64,000 bases of DNA from Propionicimonas paludicola (GCF_002563675.1 NZ_PDJC01000001.1:1550001-1614000); one strand, 5' to 3'. Counted from the stretch's first letter, positions 44,400 through 55,946 are shown. The notes: generated from the letters alone by a model not told the origin. Translations and numbers: made by a program.

Positions 44400-44756
44400 T
44401 CAGTAGATGACTTCGCCGGCTGCCCGACGGGCGCGCAGCGAATCCAGGGCTTCCGCAAGGATGGCCACGGCCTCGGCGTCGCTACGACGCTCCTTCACAT
44501 AGGCCAAGTGGGTCTTGTACGGCTGAATCTTGGGCGGGGGCGGCGGGTTCTCCGAATCGAGATTGGCCGGAAGCCCACACCGCGGGCAGTCCCAGGTGTC
44601 GGGAACGACGGCGTCGGCCGCGAAGGCCGGCCTGGTCTCATGCGCGTTCGCGCAGAAATAGGAGACGTAAAGCCTCGGCGCTGCGTCCCCGCGTTCGGCC
44701 TCGCCCATTGGGCCGGCCCCAACCCGGCTACCCCGGATCGCGCTACCACCAACCAC
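44400..44756 (-). CDS. rbpA: RNA polymerase-binding protein RbpA
   Basis: 118 aa. N-terminal IRGSRVGAGPMGE matches the RbpA tail that contacts the promoter, the zinc-ribbon/beta-barrel core contains YFCANAH and WDCPRCGLPA, and the C-terminal sigma-interaction domain has KTHLAYVKERRSDAEAVAILAEAL. It stabilises open complexes of actinobacterial RNA polymerase with the principal sigma factor. Diagnostic for Actinobacteria. It follows secG by 27 nt on the same strand. Confidence 0.95.
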   Translation of the reverse strand: MVGGSAIRGSRVGAGPMGEAERGDAAPRLYVSYFCANAHETRPAFAADAVVPDTWDCPRCGLPANLDSENPPPPPKIQPYKTHLAYVKERRSDAEAVAILAEALDSLRARRAAGEVIY

Positions 44757-44783
44757 TCACATGCTCCTTGCTAGAACAAGGTC

Positions 44784-45089
44784 TCAGGAAAGAGCCCCAA
44801 AACTGCCGAAGAACCGGTACAGGACGAGCAGCCCGATGACGCTGGCAACCCAGATCACGCCGATAATCACCGTGAGTCGATCGAGATTCCGCTCGGCGAC
44901 CGAGGTGCCTCCCATGCCGGTGGACATGCCACCGCCGAACAGATCGGACATCCCGCCGCCACGGCTCTTGTGCAGCAAGATGAACAAGGCCAAAACGATG
45001 CTGGTCAGGATCAAAACGATCGACAGCGTCAGGATGGGCCAAGTCATCTGCCCGGTCGACGGCTCGAGCGGGATGGAGAGTGCAATCAC
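44784..45089 (-). CDS. secG: Preprotein translocase subunit SecG
   Basis: 101 aa. Two TM helices (about 17-38 and 74-93) around the family loop LLHKSRGGGMSDLFGGG. It is a SecYEG subunit. A Gly-rich/Met-rich loop (GGGMSTGMGGTSVAERNLDR) separates the helices. It sits between tpiA and rbpA, the classical tpi-secG order; its own leader is about 230 nt from tpiA. Confidence 0.94.
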   Translation of the reverse strand: MIALSIPLEPSTGQMTWPILTLSIVLILTSIVLALFILLHKSRGGGMSDLFGGGMSTGMGGTSVAERNLDRLTVIIGVIWVASVIGLLVLYRFFGSFGALS

Positions 45090-45181
45090 GGGTGGAATCT
45101 TAACTCACCAGCACCCGAGGTAACTAAACGGCGCAGCCTTCGGTCAGGTCGACACCCCCAGTCGGCCCCGGAATTGCCACT

Positions 45182-45292
45182 GCTCCCCCGGCTCGGCTTT
45201 CACCGAGACCGAAGGAGCAGCAGCGACGTCCAGTTCCCAACGGGTCACACCGGCGGGAGTAGATCGGCCCGCGCGATCCGCGCGAGCGGATC
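45182..45292 (-). promoter_or_regulatory. Hairpins in the tpiA-secG intergenic region
   Basis: 232-bp gap (45090-45321) without a gene. GATCCGC-GCGA-GCGGATC (45275-45292) is a perfect 7-bp stem about 30 nt after tpiA, possibly its terminator though no U-tract follows. GCTCC/GGAGC (45182-45186, 45214-45218) with inner CTCGG/CCGAG forms a second structure in the secG leader. Confidence 0.45.
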
Positions 45293-45321
45293 AAGCGGAG
45301 TCGATCTTGACGAGGTCAGCG

Positions 45322-46104
45322 TCAGCTGGCCGAATAAAACATGATGATCTTGGCGAACTCGTCGGCATTCAGGCTCGCACCGCCGACCAGAGCGCCGTCC
45401 ACATCGGGCTGGGCCATGATCTCGACCACGTTGTTGGCCTTGACCGAGCCGCCGTACTGGATCCGGACGGCCTCGGCCGTCGGAGCGCCGAAGGCCTCAG
45501 CCACGTAGCCGCGGATCGCGCCACAGACCTCCTGAGCGTCCTCCGGGGTCGCCACCTCGCCGGTGCCGATCGCCCAGACCGGCTCGTAGGCGATCACCGA
45601 GGCCGCCACCTGCTCGGCGGTCAGCGGAGCCAGGCACTCCTTCACCTGAGACAGCACGTGCGAGACGTGAGTGCCGGCTTTGCGGATCTCCAGCACCTCA
45701 CCACAGCAGATGATCGGGGTCATCCCGGCCGCGAAGACCACCTTGGCCTTCTCGCCGATCAGGGCATCGGTCTCACCGTGGTACTCACGACGCTCGGAGT
45801 GGCCGACGACCACGTAGGCGCACTTGAGCTTGGCCAGCATGTCGGCCGAGACCTCGCCGGTGTAGGCACCGGAGGCATGCACGGACACGTCCTGGGCGCC
45901 CCACTTCAGCGGCAGGTTGTCGCCCTCGATCACGGTCTGCACCGAGCGCAGATCGGTGAACGGGACGATCACCGCAGCCTCGGACTTGGCCGGGTCGTAG
46001 TGGAAATCCTTCAGGGTGAAAGCGAGCTTCTCCACCAGGCCAGTGGCCTCGACGTGGTTCAGGTTCATCTTCCAGTTACCGGCCATCAGCGGCAGGCGTG
46101 CCAT
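45322..46104 (-). CDS. tpiA: Triosephosphate isomerase
   Basis: 260 aa from ATG 46104 ([14 protein letters not shown]), 1 nt after the pgk stop. The TIM barrel motifs are intact: NWKMN, catalytic His in VVGHSERRE, catalytic Glu in [12 protein letters not shown] and the phosphate loop [10 protein letters not shown]. It interconverts DHAP and glyceraldehyde-3-phosphate. Third gene of the gap-pgk-tpi cluster. Confidence 0.97.
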   Translation of the reverse strand: MARLPLMAGNWKMNLNHVEATGLVEKLAFTLKDFHYDPAKSEAAVIVPFTDLRSVQTVIEGDNLPLKWGAQDVSVHASGAYTGEVSADMLAKLKCAYVVVGHSERREYHGETDALIGEKAKVVFAAGMTPIICCGEVLEIRKAGTHVSHVLSQVKECLAPLTAEQVAASVIAYEPVWAIGTGEVATPEDAQEVCGAIRGYVAEAFGAPTAEAVRIQYGGSVKANNVVEIMAQPDVDGALVGGASLNADEFAKIIMFYSAS

Positions 46105-46105
46105 A

Positions 46106-47314
46106 TCAGTTACCTTCCTCAAGAACAGCGATTCCGGGCAGGACCTTGCCCTCCAAGTACTCCAGCGACGCACCGCCACCGGTCGAGATGTGGCCGAAGG
46201 CCTCGTCGGCGAAGCCGAGGTTGCGCACGGCCGCGGCAGAGTCGCCGCCACCGACCACGGAGAAGCCGGACGACGACGCCAGGGCCTTCGCCACAGCTTC
46301 GGTGCCGCTGGCCAGGGCTGGGATCTCCGCAACGCCCATCGGGCCGTTCCAGAAGATCGTGGAGGCTCCCAGGATGGCCTCGGCGAACAGCGCCTCGGTC
46401 TTCGGGCCGATGTCGGCACCCTCCTGGTCGGCCGGGATCTGATCCGACGGCACGATGGTGACCTCGCTGGAGGTGCGGTTGCCGAAGTCGAGCTCGGCGA
46501 CCACGCGGGTGTCGACCGGCAGCAGGATCTTCTTGCCGGCCGCGGCAGCCTGCTCCAGGTATCCGGCGCAGACGTCGATCTTCTCCGGATCCAGCAGCGA
46601 GATACCGACCTCATAGCCCTTGGCCTTGAGGAAGGTGTAGGCCATGCCGCCACCGATGATCAGGGTGTCGGCGACCTTGAGCAGGTTGTCGATCACGGCG
46701 AGCTTGTCGGCCACCTTGGCGCCGCCGAGCACGACCACGTACGGGCTGGCCGGGTGCTCGGTGAGCCGCTTGAGAACCTCGACCTCCTTGGCCACCAGGT
46801 AGCCGGCGCCGTTCGGGAGCAGCTTGGCGACGTCGTAGACCGACGCCTGCTTGCGGTGGACGACACCGAAGCCGTCGGACACGAACACGTCGCCGAGAGC
46901 GGCGTACTTGGCCGCGAGCTCCTCGCGCTCGGCGTCCACCTTGGACTCCTCGGCGGGCTCGTAGCGGACGTTCTCCAGCAGCGCGATCTCGCCGTCGGCC
47001 AGGGCCGCCACGGTCGCCTGCGCGCTCTCGCCAACCACGTCGGTGGCCAGCTTCACCTCTGCGCCGAGCAGTTCACCCAGCCGCTTGGCCACCGGGGCCA
47101 GCGAGTACTTGGGGTTGGCTTCGCCCTTCGGACGGCCCAGGTGCGCCATCACGACCACCTTGGCACCGCCGCTGAGCAGCTTCGTCAGGGTGGGCAATGC
47201 GGCCTTGATCCGACCGTCATCGGTAATCGTCTGCCCATCGAGCGGGACGTTGAAATCGCAGCGGATCAGAACCCGCTTGCCCCTCAGATCTCCGAGGTCA
47301 TCAACTGACTTCAC
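46106..47314 (-). CDS. pgk: Phosphoglycerate kinase
   Basis: 402 aa from GTG 47314. Motifs: [44 protein letters not shown] and the C-terminal GGGDSAAAV. It makes ATP in glycolysis. It lies 90 nt downstream of gapA, with a strong hairpin between, and is followed 1 nt later by tpiA. Confidence 0.97.
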   Translation of the reverse strand: MKSVDDLGDLRGKRVLIRCDFNVPLDGQTITDDGRIKAALPTLTKLLSGGAKVVVMAHLGRPKGEANPKYSLAPVAKRLGELLGAEVKLATDVVGESAQATVAALADGEIALLENVRYEPAEESKVDAEREELAAKYAALGDVFVSDGFGVVHRKQASVYDVAKLLPNGAGYLVAKEVEVLKRLTEHPASPYVVVLGGAKVADKLAVIDNLLKVADTLIIGGGMAYTFLKAKGYEVGISLLDPEKIDVCAGYLEQAAAAGKKILLPVDTRVVAELDFGNRTSSEVTIVPSDQIPADQEGADIGPKTEALFAEAILGASTIFWNGPMGVAEIPALASGTEAVAKALASSSGFSVVGGGDSAAAVRNLGFADEAFGHISTGGGASLEYLEGKVLPGIAVLEEGN

Positions 47315-47346
47315 TGGTCAGCCTTTCTGTTTCAGTGTGGGCACAC

Positions 47347-47384
47347 ATCGGGCCGACCCGCGCAGATACGCGAGCCGGCCCGAT
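47347..47384 (-). terminator. gapA-pgk intergenic stem-loop
   Basis: ATCGGGCCG (47347-47355) and CGGCCCGAT (47376-47384) pair exactly, with inner CGCG/CGCG. No U-tract, so it may be a partial terminator or an RNA-processing/stability element that sets different gapA and pgk levels. Confidence 0.6.
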
Positions 47385-47403
47385 CGTGTTGGGTTGTCGT
47401 CGG

Positions 47404-48468
<1,065 letters not shown>

Positions 48469-48522
48469 TCATAGCGTATCCGTTCACGGGTGCGCTAGCC
48501 CACTCGGCAGAATCGGCGGACT

Positions 48523-49509
48523 TCAGTCCCGCTCGTCGAGGAGGTCGGGGCTGAGCCCCGCCTCGGTGTTCGGAATGCCCAGTTCGGCCGCCCGCTTGTC
48601 GGCGGTCGCCAGCAGTCGCCGAATTCGTCCGGCCACGGCGTCCTTGGTCAGCGGCGGGTTGTGCAGCTGACCCAGCTCCTCAAGGCTGGCTTGGCGGTGC
48701 TCGAGGCGGAGCTTGCCGGCATCCAGCAGATGCTCGGGGATGTCATCACCGAGAATTTCCATGGCTCGCTTCACCCGCGCACCGGCGGCCACCGCAGCCC
48801 GGGCCGAGCGACGCAGGTTGGCATCGTCGAAGTTCGCCAGCCGGTTCGCCGAGGCGCGCACTTCACGACGCATCCGGCGGTCCTCCCAAGCCAGCACCGA
48901 CTCATGGGCGCCCAGTCTGGTCAGCATGGCGGCGATGGCGTCTCCGTCACGGATCACCACCCGATCCACTCCCCGCACCTCGCGGGCCTTGGCGCTGATC
49001 CCGAGTCTGCGGGCCGCACCGACCAGGGCCAGGGCGGCCTCCGATCCCGGACAGGTCACCTCCAGAGCCATCGATCGGCCCGGCTCGGTCAGCGAGCCGT
49101 GCGCCAGGAAGGCACCCCGCCAGGCGGCCACCGACACCTCGATACTGCCGGACACAACCTGAACCGGCAGGCCGCGGACCGGACGTCCCCTGGTGTCGAT
49201 CAGACCGGTTTGGCGGGCCAAGGACTCACCGTCGCGAATCAGCCGAACCACGTAGCGGGTGCCGCGACGCAGTCCGCTGCCGGTGATCACCACGAACTCC
49301 GAGCTGAAGCCGAACAGATCGGCGATGGCGGTCCGCAGCCGGCGCGCGGCGGCACCGGTGTCCAGCTCGGCCTCCACCACGATCCGACCACCGGCGATAT
49401 GCAGGCCGTTGGCAAATCGGAGCAGGGCGGCCACCTCAGCCTTGCGCAGCTCGGGCTTGGCCACTTCAAGGGTGGCCAACTCGGACTTGACCTGCTGCGT
49501 CATTGCCAT
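48523..49509 (-). CDS. whiA: Sporulation/cell-division regulator WhiA
   Basis: 328 aa. N-terminal DUF199/WhiA homing-endonuclease-like fold ([21 protein letters not shown]-type region) and the C-terminal HTH with [44 protein letters not shown]. In Streptomyces it acts with WhiB; in non-sporulating relatives it affects cell division and metabolism. ATG 49509 or 49503. Part of the conserved uvrC-rapZ-yvcK-whiA block. Confidence 0.95.
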   Translation of the reverse strand: MAMTQQVKSELATLEVAKPELRKAEVAALLRFANGLHIAGGRIVVEAELDTGAAARRLRTAIADLFGFSSEFVVITGSGLRRGTRYVVRLIRDGESLARQTGLIDTRGRPVRGLPVQVVSGSIEVSVAAWRGAFLAHGSLTEPGRSMALEVTCPGSEAALALVGAARRLGISAKAREVRGVDRVVIRDGDAIAAMLTRLGAHESVLAWEDRRMRREVRASANRLANFDDANLRRSARAAVAAGARVKRAMEILGDDIPEHLLDAGKLRLEHRQASLEELGQLHNPPLTKDAVAGRIRRLLATADKRAAELGIPNTEAGLSPDLLDERD

Positions 49510-49557
49510 CGTGAAGATGTCCGCCTTTCGCGACCGTGTCAGAAGTAGTTGCCTAGC

Positions 49558-50508
49558 CTACAGACCCATGATCCCGGCGTAGGCAGAAGCTAACAGGAAC
49601 GGGTCGTGACGGGGCGAGCCGTCCCTCATCTGCACCGGCGTGACCACCAGTTCGGCACCCAGCGAGGCCGCGAAGCAGGCCAGATGGGGGTCGTTGGCGA
49701 AGCTCGGATCGGCCAGCACCACGTCCCAGCGCAGCCGCGGGGCATGCTCGGCCAGCACCTCGATGTGCCGCGCGGCCGTGTAGCTGGGCGTCTCGTCCTC
49801 GGTGGGCACCAGGTTCATGGTCAGCACCCGCTTGGCCTTGGTCTGCTGCATGGCCTCGACCAACTGCGGGACCAGGACATGCGGGATCACCGAGGAGTAC
49901 CACGAGCCCGGACCCAGAATCAGGTAGTCGGCCTCGGCGATCGCGGCGACGGCCTCAGGCACCGCCGGCGGATCGGACGGACGGAGCCGGACTGCGGCGA
50001 TGTCTCCCCTGGCCAGGGCCACCGCCTCTTGGCCCACCACCAGGCTGACTTCGTCCGGGCGGCTGGGGTCGGCACCGATCACGTCGGCCTCGATCACCAG
50101 GGGCACCGCGGCCATCGGCAATACTCGTCCCTCGACGTGCAGCATCGAGGCCACCATGTCCAGGCCGGCCACCGGATCGTCCAGCTGCTGCCAGAGCCCG
50201 GCGATCAGCAGGTTGCCGATGGCATGCCCGCCGAGGGTTCCGTTGCCGGGGAAGCGCGCCTGAAGGACCTCCGCCCAGGCCCGTCCGACCTGGTCATCGC
50301 CGCACAGGGCGGCCAACGCCATTCGCAGGTCGCCGGGCGGCAGGATCGGGAACTCCGCGCGGAGCCGTCCGGACGAGCCGCCGTCGTCGGCCACCGTGAC
50401 GATGGCGGTGAGGCGATGGGTCAGCTGGCGCAACGCGCTGAGACTGACCGACAGCCCGTGCCCACCGCCGAGAGCCACCACCGCAGGGGTGGGCGCGAAG
50501 CCGGTCAC
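49558..50508 (-). CDS. yvcK: YvcK/CofD-family gluconeogenesis factor
   Basis: 316 aa. UDP-sugar-binding CofD-like fold: VVALGGGHGLSVSLSALRQL, TVADDGGSSGRLR, LPPGDLRMALAAL, and GPGSWYSSVIPHVLVPQLVEA. In Bacillus and mycobacteria the homologue (YvcK/CuvA) binds UDP-GlcNAc and regulates central carbon and cell-wall metabolism. Its ATG overlaps the rapZ stop by 4 nt. Confidence 0.94.
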   Translation of the reverse strand: MTGFAPTPAVVALGGGHGLSVSLSALRQLTHRLTAIVTVADDGGSSGRLRAEFPILPPGDLRMALAALCGDDQVGRAWAEVLQARFPGNGTLGGHAIGNLLIAGLWQQLDDPVAGLDMVASMLHVEGRVLPMAAVPLVIEADVIGADPSRPDEVSLVVGQEAVALARGDIAAVRLRPSDPPAVPEAVAAIAEADYLILGPGSWYSSVIPHVLVPQLVEAMQQTKAKRVLTMNLVPTEDETPSYTAARHIEVLAEHAPRLRWDVVLADPSFANDPHLACFAASLGAELVVTPVQMRDGSPRHDPFLLASAYAGIMGL

Positions 50509-51374
50509 TCCAGCCCCAGATCACGATGGATCGTCTGGACCGACAGATCCCGCTCACGGAGCCGGCGGGCCGCCTCCTCCACCATGGCGGTCGAGCGATG
50601 CTTGCCTCCGGTGCAGCCGATCGCCACCATGGCCTGCCGCTTGCCCTCGCGCAGGTAGCCCGGCCGGACCAGATCGATCACCCCGAGCAGATGCTCCAGG
50701 AACGGCTCGGCATCGGGCTGGCCGAGCACATAGGCGGAGACCGGCTGGGACAGCCCGGTCTGCGGGCGCAGCGACGGCACCCAATGCGGGTTCGGCAGGA
50801 ACCGGACGTCGAAGACCATGTCGGCATCGATCGGCAACCCGTTCTTGAAGCCGAACGACATCAGCAACAGTTGGAGACCGGGCTCGACATCGCCGGAGAA
50901 GGCTCCGCTCACGCGTCCGGAGAGCTCGTGGACGTTCAGGCTGCTGGTGTCGATCACCAGATCGGCGCTCGCACGCAGACCGGCCAGCATGGCCCGCTCG
51001 CGGCGAATCCCGTCCAGCAGCCGACCGGTGCCCTGCAGCGGCAGCGGGCGACGAGCGCCCTCCTGGCGCCGGACGATGGACTCGTCGTTGGCGTCCAGGA
51101 AGAGGATCTGCGGGACGATGCCGGCCCGGCCGAGCTCGGCGAAGGCGGCCGGGATGGCTTCGAACTCCGAGCGCGAGCGGACGTCCAGCACCACCGCCAC
51201 CCGGCGGAAGTCGCGATCCCGGGAGATCTCGAGCAGCTCCGGCAGCAGGCTCGGTGGAAGGTTGTCGACCACCAGCCAGCCGAGGTCTTCCAATGTGTGA
51301 CCTGCCGTCCGACGACCGGCACCGGACAAGCCGGTGATGACCAGGAGACGGACGGGTACGGCGGAGGCGTCCAT
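50505..51374 (-). CDS. rapZ: RapZ-family nucleotide-binding protein
   Basis: 289 aa. P-loop GLSGAGRRT (Lys replaced by Arg, common in actinobacterial members), VVDNLPPSLLPEL, DVRSRSEF, and the C-terminal GCTGGKHRSTAMVE. E. coli RapZ directs decay of the GlmZ RNA; the actinobacterial role is not established. It lies between uvrC (18 nt) and yvcK. Confidence 0.94.
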   Translation of the reverse strand: MDASAVPVRLLVITGLSGAGRRTAGHTLEDLGWLVVDNLPPSLLPELLEISRDRDFRRVAVVLDVRSRSEFEAIPAAFAELGRAGIVPQILFLDANDESIVRRQEGARRPLPLQGTGRLLDGIRRERAMLAGLRASADLVIDTSSLNVHELSGRVSGAFSGDVEPGLQLLLMSFGFKNGLPIDADMVFDVRFLPNPHWVPSLRPQTGLSQPVSAYVLGQPDAEPFLEHLLGVIDLVRPGYLREGKRQAMVAIGCTGGKHRSTAMVEEAARRLRERDLSVQTIHRDLGLE

Positions 51375-51392
51375 GCCTCCATTATCGAGGAG

Positions 51393-53336
51393 TCAGGACT
51401 CGATGATCTCGCCGGTGGTCACATTCACTGCGGGCAGTTTTTCGCTGCTGGCCAATGCCTCGACGATGGCGGACGCGGTGCGCTCGCCGATACCGGGCAC
51501 CTGGGCCAAGTCCTCGACGCTGGCCGCGCGCAGCTTCTTCAGCGATCCGAAGTACTTCAGCAGCGCCTTGCGGCGCACCTCGCCCAGCCCGGGGACCTCG
51601 TCCAGCAGGGACTCGACCATGGCCGCGCTGCGTCGGCCGCGATGGTGAGTGATGGCGAACCGGTGCGCTTCGTCGCGGACCCGCTGCAGCAGGTAGAGAC
51701 CCTCGCTGGCCCGGGGCAGGATCAGCGGGTACTCCTGATCGGGCAGCCAGACCTCCTCCATCCGCTTGGCCAGGCCGCACAGCGCGATGTCGGTGAGGCC
51801 GAGTTCGGCCAGCGCCCGTTGCGCTGCCGCCACCTGTGGCGCACCGCCGTCCACCACGACCAGCGCCGGGGCGTAGGCGAACTTCTTCGGCTCGCCCGTG
51901 GTCGGGTCGATCAGCAGCGGCCCGTCCGTGGCGGACGCCTCCGCGCGCTCGGCCAGCAACCGGCTGAACCGGCGGGTGAGCACCTCATGCATGGCGCCCA
52001 CGTCGTTGCTGCCTTCGACGGTCCGGATCACGAAGCGGCGGTACTCGCTCTTGCGGGCCAGGCCGTCCTCGAAGACCACCATCGAGGCCACTACCTGGGT
52101 GCCCTGGATATGTGAGATGTCATAGCACTCGATCCGCAGCGGGGCGGTGGGCAGTTGCAGTGCCTCCTGCAGCTCTTCGAGCGCGCGGCTCCGGGTGGAG
52201 AGGTCACCAGCCCGACGCAGCTTGTGCATGGCCAGCGAGTCGGCCGCATTGCGGGTTGCGGTCTCCAGGAGGGCCGCCTTGTCGCCGCGCTGCGGCACAT
52301 GCAAGCGGACCCGTCCGCCGCGCTGCTCGGCCAGCAGCTCCTCCAGGGTCTCCGCAGTCGCGGGCAAGGCCGGCAACAGCACCTCCGGCGGCGGCTCGTC
52401 ACCCTCGGCGTAGAGCTGGAGCAGGAACTGCTCGAGCAGCTCGCCGGTGTCGGCGTCGTCGTTGCGCTCGGCCACCCAGCCGCGCTCGCTGCGGATCCGT
52501 CCATCGCGCACCCGGAAGACCTGGACGGCCACCTCCAGCGGATCCTCGACCAATGCCACCAGATCGGCATCGGTGCCGTCGCCGAGGACCACGGCGTTCC
52601 GGTCGGTAGCCTGCCGGAGCGCTGCCAGCTGATCGCGCAGTACGGCAGCCCGCTCGTACTCCTGATTGGTGGCCGCCATCCGCATCTCGGCCTCGATCCG
52701 CCGGAACAGCACATTGGTGCGCCCGGCCAGGAAGTCGCAGACCCCCTCGACGAGCTCGCGATGCGCGCTCTCCGAGATGCGATCGACGCAGGGCGCCGCG
52801 CACTTGCCGATGTAGCCCATCAGGCACGGACGCCCTGACGACCGAGCGCTGTTGAAGACGCCGTTGGTGCACGAGCGCATCGGGAAGGCGCGCAGCAGCG
52901 AGTCGATGGTGTCCCGGATCGCCCATGCCTGGGCGTAGGGGCCGAAGTAGCGGTTGCCCTTGCGCTTGGCGCCCCGACCGACGAAGACCCGCGGGAACTG
53001 CTCGGCCCAGGTGATCGCCACCCACGGATAGGACTTGTCGTCGCGGTACTTGATGTTGAACCGCGGGTCGTACTGCTTGATCCAGGTGTACTCCAGCTGC
53101 AGGGCTTCCAGCTCGTTGCGGACCAGCGTCCACTCGACCTTGGAAGCGGTGCGCACCATGGTCTGGGTGCGGAAGTGCAGAGCGGCCGGATCGGCGAAGT
53201 AGGAGTTCAACCGCTGGCGCAGGTTGATCGCCTTGCCGACGTAGATCACCACGCCGTCGGGGTCACTGAACCGATAGACGCCGGGATCGGTCGGAATGGT
53301 GCCCGGCTTGGGGCGGTAGCTTGCGGGATCAGCCAT
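51393..53336 (-). CDS. uvrC: Excinuclease ABC subunit C
   Basis: 647 aa. GIY-YIG nuclease ([19 protein letters not shown]), UVR domain ([27 protein letters not shown]), RNase H-like domain ([26 protein letters not shown]), and two C-terminal helix-hairpin-helix motifs ([13 protein letters not shown]-type and [16 protein letters not shown]). It cuts DNA on both sides of lesions with UvrAB. First gene of the uvrC-rapZ-yvcK-whiA block. Confidence 0.97.
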   Translation of the reverse strand: MADPASYRPKPGTIPTDPGVYRFSDPDGVVIYVGKAINLRQRLNSYFADPAALHFRTQTMVRTASKVEWTLVRNELEALQLEYTWIKQYDPRFNIKYRDDKSYPWVAITWAEQFPRVFVGRGAKRKGNRYFGPYAQAWAIRDTIDSLLRAFPMRSCTNGVFNSARSSGRPCLMGYIGKCAAPCVDRISESAHRELVEGVCDFLAGRTNVLFRRIEAEMRMAATNQEYERAAVLRDQLAALRQATDRNAVVLGDGTDADLVALVEDPLEVAVQVFRVRDGRIRSERGWVAERNDDADTGELLEQFLLQLYAEGDEPPPEVLLPALPATAETLEELLAEQRGGRVRLHVPQRGDKAALLETATRNAADSLAMHKLRRAGDLSTRSRALEELQEALQLPTAPLRIECYDISHIQGTQVVASMVVFEDGLARKSEYRRFVIRTVEGSNDVGAMHEVLTRRFSRLLAERAEASATDGPLLIDPTTGEPKKFAYAPALVVVDGGAPQVAAAQRALAELGLTDIALCGLAKRMEEVWLPDQEYPLILPRASEGLYLLQRVRDEAHRFAITHHRGRRSAAMVESLLDEVPGLGEVRRKALLKYFGSLKKLRAASVEDLAQVPGIGERTASAIVEALASSEKLPAVNVTTGEIIES

Positions 53337-53388
53337 AGGACATCACGAAAGAGCGTAGGCCATGGCACCGACAGTCGGCCGATGTGAA

Positions 53389-53427
53389 GGTGGGGACGTG
53401 CCCAGGCCGTTTGGTCACGTCCCCACC
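53389..53427 (-). terminator. Terminator hairpin between bgl operon and uvrC
   Basis: GGTGGGGACGTG (53389-53400) pairs exactly with CACGTCCCCACC (53416-53427) around a 15-nt loop. On the minus strand it follows the GH1 stop by 16 nt and ends in CTTCAC, so it probably ends the sugar operon. Confidence 0.78.
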
Positions 53428-53442
53428 GCTCGAGGGGCGGGC

Positions 53443-54774
53443 CTACTCCAGCCCGTTGGCGCGAGTCACTCGCGCATACCAGGACGCCGAGTCCTTCGGA
53501 ATGCGCTCCTGAGTCGCGTAGTCGACGTAGTAGAGGCCGAAGCGGTGGCCGTAGCCCCAGGCCCATTCGAAGTTGTCCATGAACGACCACGGGAAGAAGC
53601 CGACCAGGTTCACTCCCCTGGCGATGGCGTCCGCCGCGGCCCGGACGTGGCCGTCGTAGAAGTCGATCCGCTCCTGGTCGTGGATCCGACGTTCCGGATC
53701 GACGTAGTCGTGCAGGGCGATCCCGGTCTCGGTGATCATCAGCGGAAGGTCGGTGTACTCGCTGACTCGATCGAGAACCTCACCCAAGCCTTCGGGATGG
53801 ACGCCGATTCCGCTGATGGTCGGGTTCGGATCGGGCAACCGCCGCCAGCCGCGCGGATTGGCCGGATCGGCCTCCACCAGGTGCCGCTCGTAGTAGTTGA
53901 CCCCGAGGAAGTCCATAGGCGCAGCGATCACGTCCAGGTCACCGGGTTGGACGAAGCCGAAGTCGGTGATGCCGCGGTAGAACTCCTCGGCATCGGCCGG
54001 GTAGCCCCTGCCGAGCACCGGATCGAGGAACATCCGGTTCTCATAGAGATCCAGCCGGCGGTAGGCGGCCAGGTCCTCCGGAGCCGACGATGCCGGGTGC
54101 GGCGACGTCAGGTTCAAGGTCACGCCGACCTTCCCGGGCACCCCGGTCGCCCGGATGGCACTGGTGGCAAGCCCGTGGCCGAGCAGCAGGTGGTGCAGGA
54201 CCTGGACGGCGGTGGCCTCATCGACGATGCCCGGCGCGTGGCGTCCCTCGACATAGCCGACGAAGGCGCTGCAGTACGGCTCGTTGAGCGTGATCCACGA
54301 CTCCACCCGGTCGCCGAGTCGGGTGGCGACTCTCGCCGAGTAGTCGGCGAACTTCTCAGCAGTGGCCCGATCGGCCCACCCGCCGGTCTCCTGCAACGCC
54401 TGCGGGAGATCCCAGTGGTAGAGGGTGACCATCGGGGTGATGCCACGCTCGAGCAGGCTGTCCACGAGGCGTTCGTAGAAGTCGAGCCCGGCCGGGTTCA
54501 CCCGTCCGGTGCCCTCGGGGAAGATCCGCGACCAGGCCACCGAGAACCGGTAGGCGCCGACGCCGAGCTCTTCGAGCAGGTCCAAGTCGCTGGGCCAGCG
54601 GTGGTAGTGATCGCAGGCGATGTCGCCGTTGTCGCCGCGGCCCACGGCTCCCGGATGCCGACAGAACTCGTCCCAGATACTCGGGCCGCGCCCGTCCTCG
54701 GTGACCGCGCCCTCGATCTGATAGGCGGCGGTGGCAGCTCCCCAGACGAAGCCCTGGGGGAAACGAATGCTCAT
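53443..54774 (-). CDS. GH1 family beta-glucosidase
   Basis: 443 aa from ATG 54774 (SD AGGAG); a longer frame upstream overlaps the permease and is rejected. GH1 marks: FPQGFVWGAATAAYQIEGA, acid/base Glu in TLNEP, FLGVNYY and a nucleophile Glu in ITETG (the Asn of the usual TENG is Thr). No signal peptide, so cytoplasmic: it hydrolyses beta-glucosides or related disaccharides after transport. It is the last gene of the sugar ABC operon, consistent with use of an imported beta-linked sugar. Confidence 0.92.
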   Translation of the reverse strand: MSIRFPQGFVWGAATAAYQIEGAVTEDGRGPSIWDEFCRHPGAVGRGDNGDIACDHYHRWPSDLDLLEELGVGAYRFSVAWSRIFPEGTGRVNPAGLDFYERLVDSLLERGITPMVTLYHWDLPQALQETGGWADRATAEKFADYSARVATRLGDRVESWITLNEPYCSAFVGYVEGRHAPGIVDEATAVQVLHHLLLGHGLATSAIRATGVPGKVGVTLNLTSPHPASSAPEDLAAYRRLDLYENRMFLDPVLGRGYPADAEEFYRGITDFGFVQPGDLDVIAAPMDFLGVNYYERHLVEADPANPRGWRRLPDPNPTISGIGVHPEGLGEVLDRVSEYTDLPLMITETGIALHDYVDPERRIHDQERIDFYDGHVRAAADAIARGVNLVGFFPWSFMDNFEWAWGYGHRFGLYYVDYATQERIPKDSASWYARVTRANGLE

Positions 54775-54791
54775 TGGTCTATCTCCTGATT

Positions 54792-55946
54792 TCACTCTGC
54801 GGCACCGCGGGCCAGCCGGCGGCGGCGCCCGACGGCGTCCACGGCCACCGCGGTGACCAGGATCACGCCGGTGGCGATGTTCTTGATGGCGGCGGGTTGC
54901 CCGAGCAGATCCAGTCCGTTCTGGACGCTGCCGACCACCAGGGCACCCAGAAGCGCCTGGTAGATCCGTCCGCGTCCGCCGAAGAGGCTGGTTCCACCGA
55001 TCACGGCGGCAGCGATGGCATTGAGCTGGAGCGTCCCGCCGCCCAGCGAGTTGGAGGCGGAGAACTGGCGCGACGCCTCGATGATGCCGGCCAGAGCCGC
55101 GATCATCGAGATCACCACGAACACCGTGATGGTCCGCCTCCGCACCTGAATCCCGGCCCGTCGAGCCGCCTCCCGGTTGCCACCGATCGCATAGATGTGC
55201 CGCCCGAAGGCAGTGGTCTCCATGACCACCGAGCAGCCCACCAGCAACGTCAGCACCAGGACGAACACCCACGGGATGCCGAAGTAGGAGTTCAGCACCG
55301 CACAGACCGCCAGTACGGCCACGCCGGCCAGGCCGGCACCGAGCAGGTCGGCGGACAGGGCCGGGACCGCCAGGCCGAACCGCTCGCGACGGCGACGACG
55401 GACAAGTCGAGCGGCGAAGATCGCGGCTACTCCGAGCAGGGCGATCAGCCAGCCGAGCAGGGTCGGGACGTAGGTGGAGGCGATCCCCCGGATCACCACG
55501 TCGCGGATCGGGATCTGACCCTGATCGCCCACCAGCTGAAGCTGGACGCCTTGCCAGACCAGCAGTCCGGCCAGCGTGACGATGAAGGACGGGATGCCGA
55601 AGGCCGTGATGATCGAGCCGTGGATGAAGCCGATTAGGCCACCGGCGGCCAGTGCGGCCCCGATCGCCACCCACCAGGGCAGGCCCTGGCTGATCAGCAG
55701 CGCCAGCAGGCCGGCGCTGACCCCGGCGATGGCTCCGACCGACAGGTCGATCTCGCCGAGCACCAGGACGACCACCATGCCGATCGCCAAGGTGCCCAGC
55801 ACCGCGATCTGGAGCAGCAGGTTCGACAGGTTCCGCGGGGAAAGGAAGTTCGGATTGAGGAGCTGGAACAGCACCCACACCAGGGCCAGGCCGACCAGAA
55901 CCAGCCGGGTGCCGGCGCTCTTGCCGAGCAGCAGGGACTTGGTCAT
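54792..55946 (-). CDS. Sugar ABC transporter permease (XylH/RbsC family)
   Basis: 384 aa with about 10-11 TM segments. Family phrases: GMVVVLVLGEIDLSVG, GIPSFIVTLAGLLVWQG, YAIGGNREAARRAGI and IGGTSLFGGRGR. It is the membrane unit of a CUT2-type sugar importer with the ATPase and binding protein upstream. It overlaps the ATPase gene by 4 nt. Confidence 0.94.
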   Translation of the reverse strand: MTKSLLLGKSAGTRLVLVGLALVWVLFQLLNPNFLSPRNLSNLLLQIAVLGTLAIGMVVVLVLGEIDLSVGAIAGVSAGLLALLISQGLPWWVAIGAALAAGGLIGFIHGSIITAFGIPSFIVTLAGLLVWQGVQLQLVGDQGQIPIRDVVIRGIASTYVPTLLGWLIALLGVAAIFAARLVRRRRRERFGLAVPALSADLLGAGLAGVAVLAVCAVLNSYFGIPWVFVLVLTLLVGCSVVMETTAFGRHIYAIGGNREAARRAGIQVRRRTITVFVVISMIAALAGIIEASRQFSASNSLGGGTLQLNAIAAAVIGGTSLFGGRGRIYQALLGALVVGSVQNGLDLLGQPAAIKNIATGVILVTAVAVDAVGRRRRLARGAAE

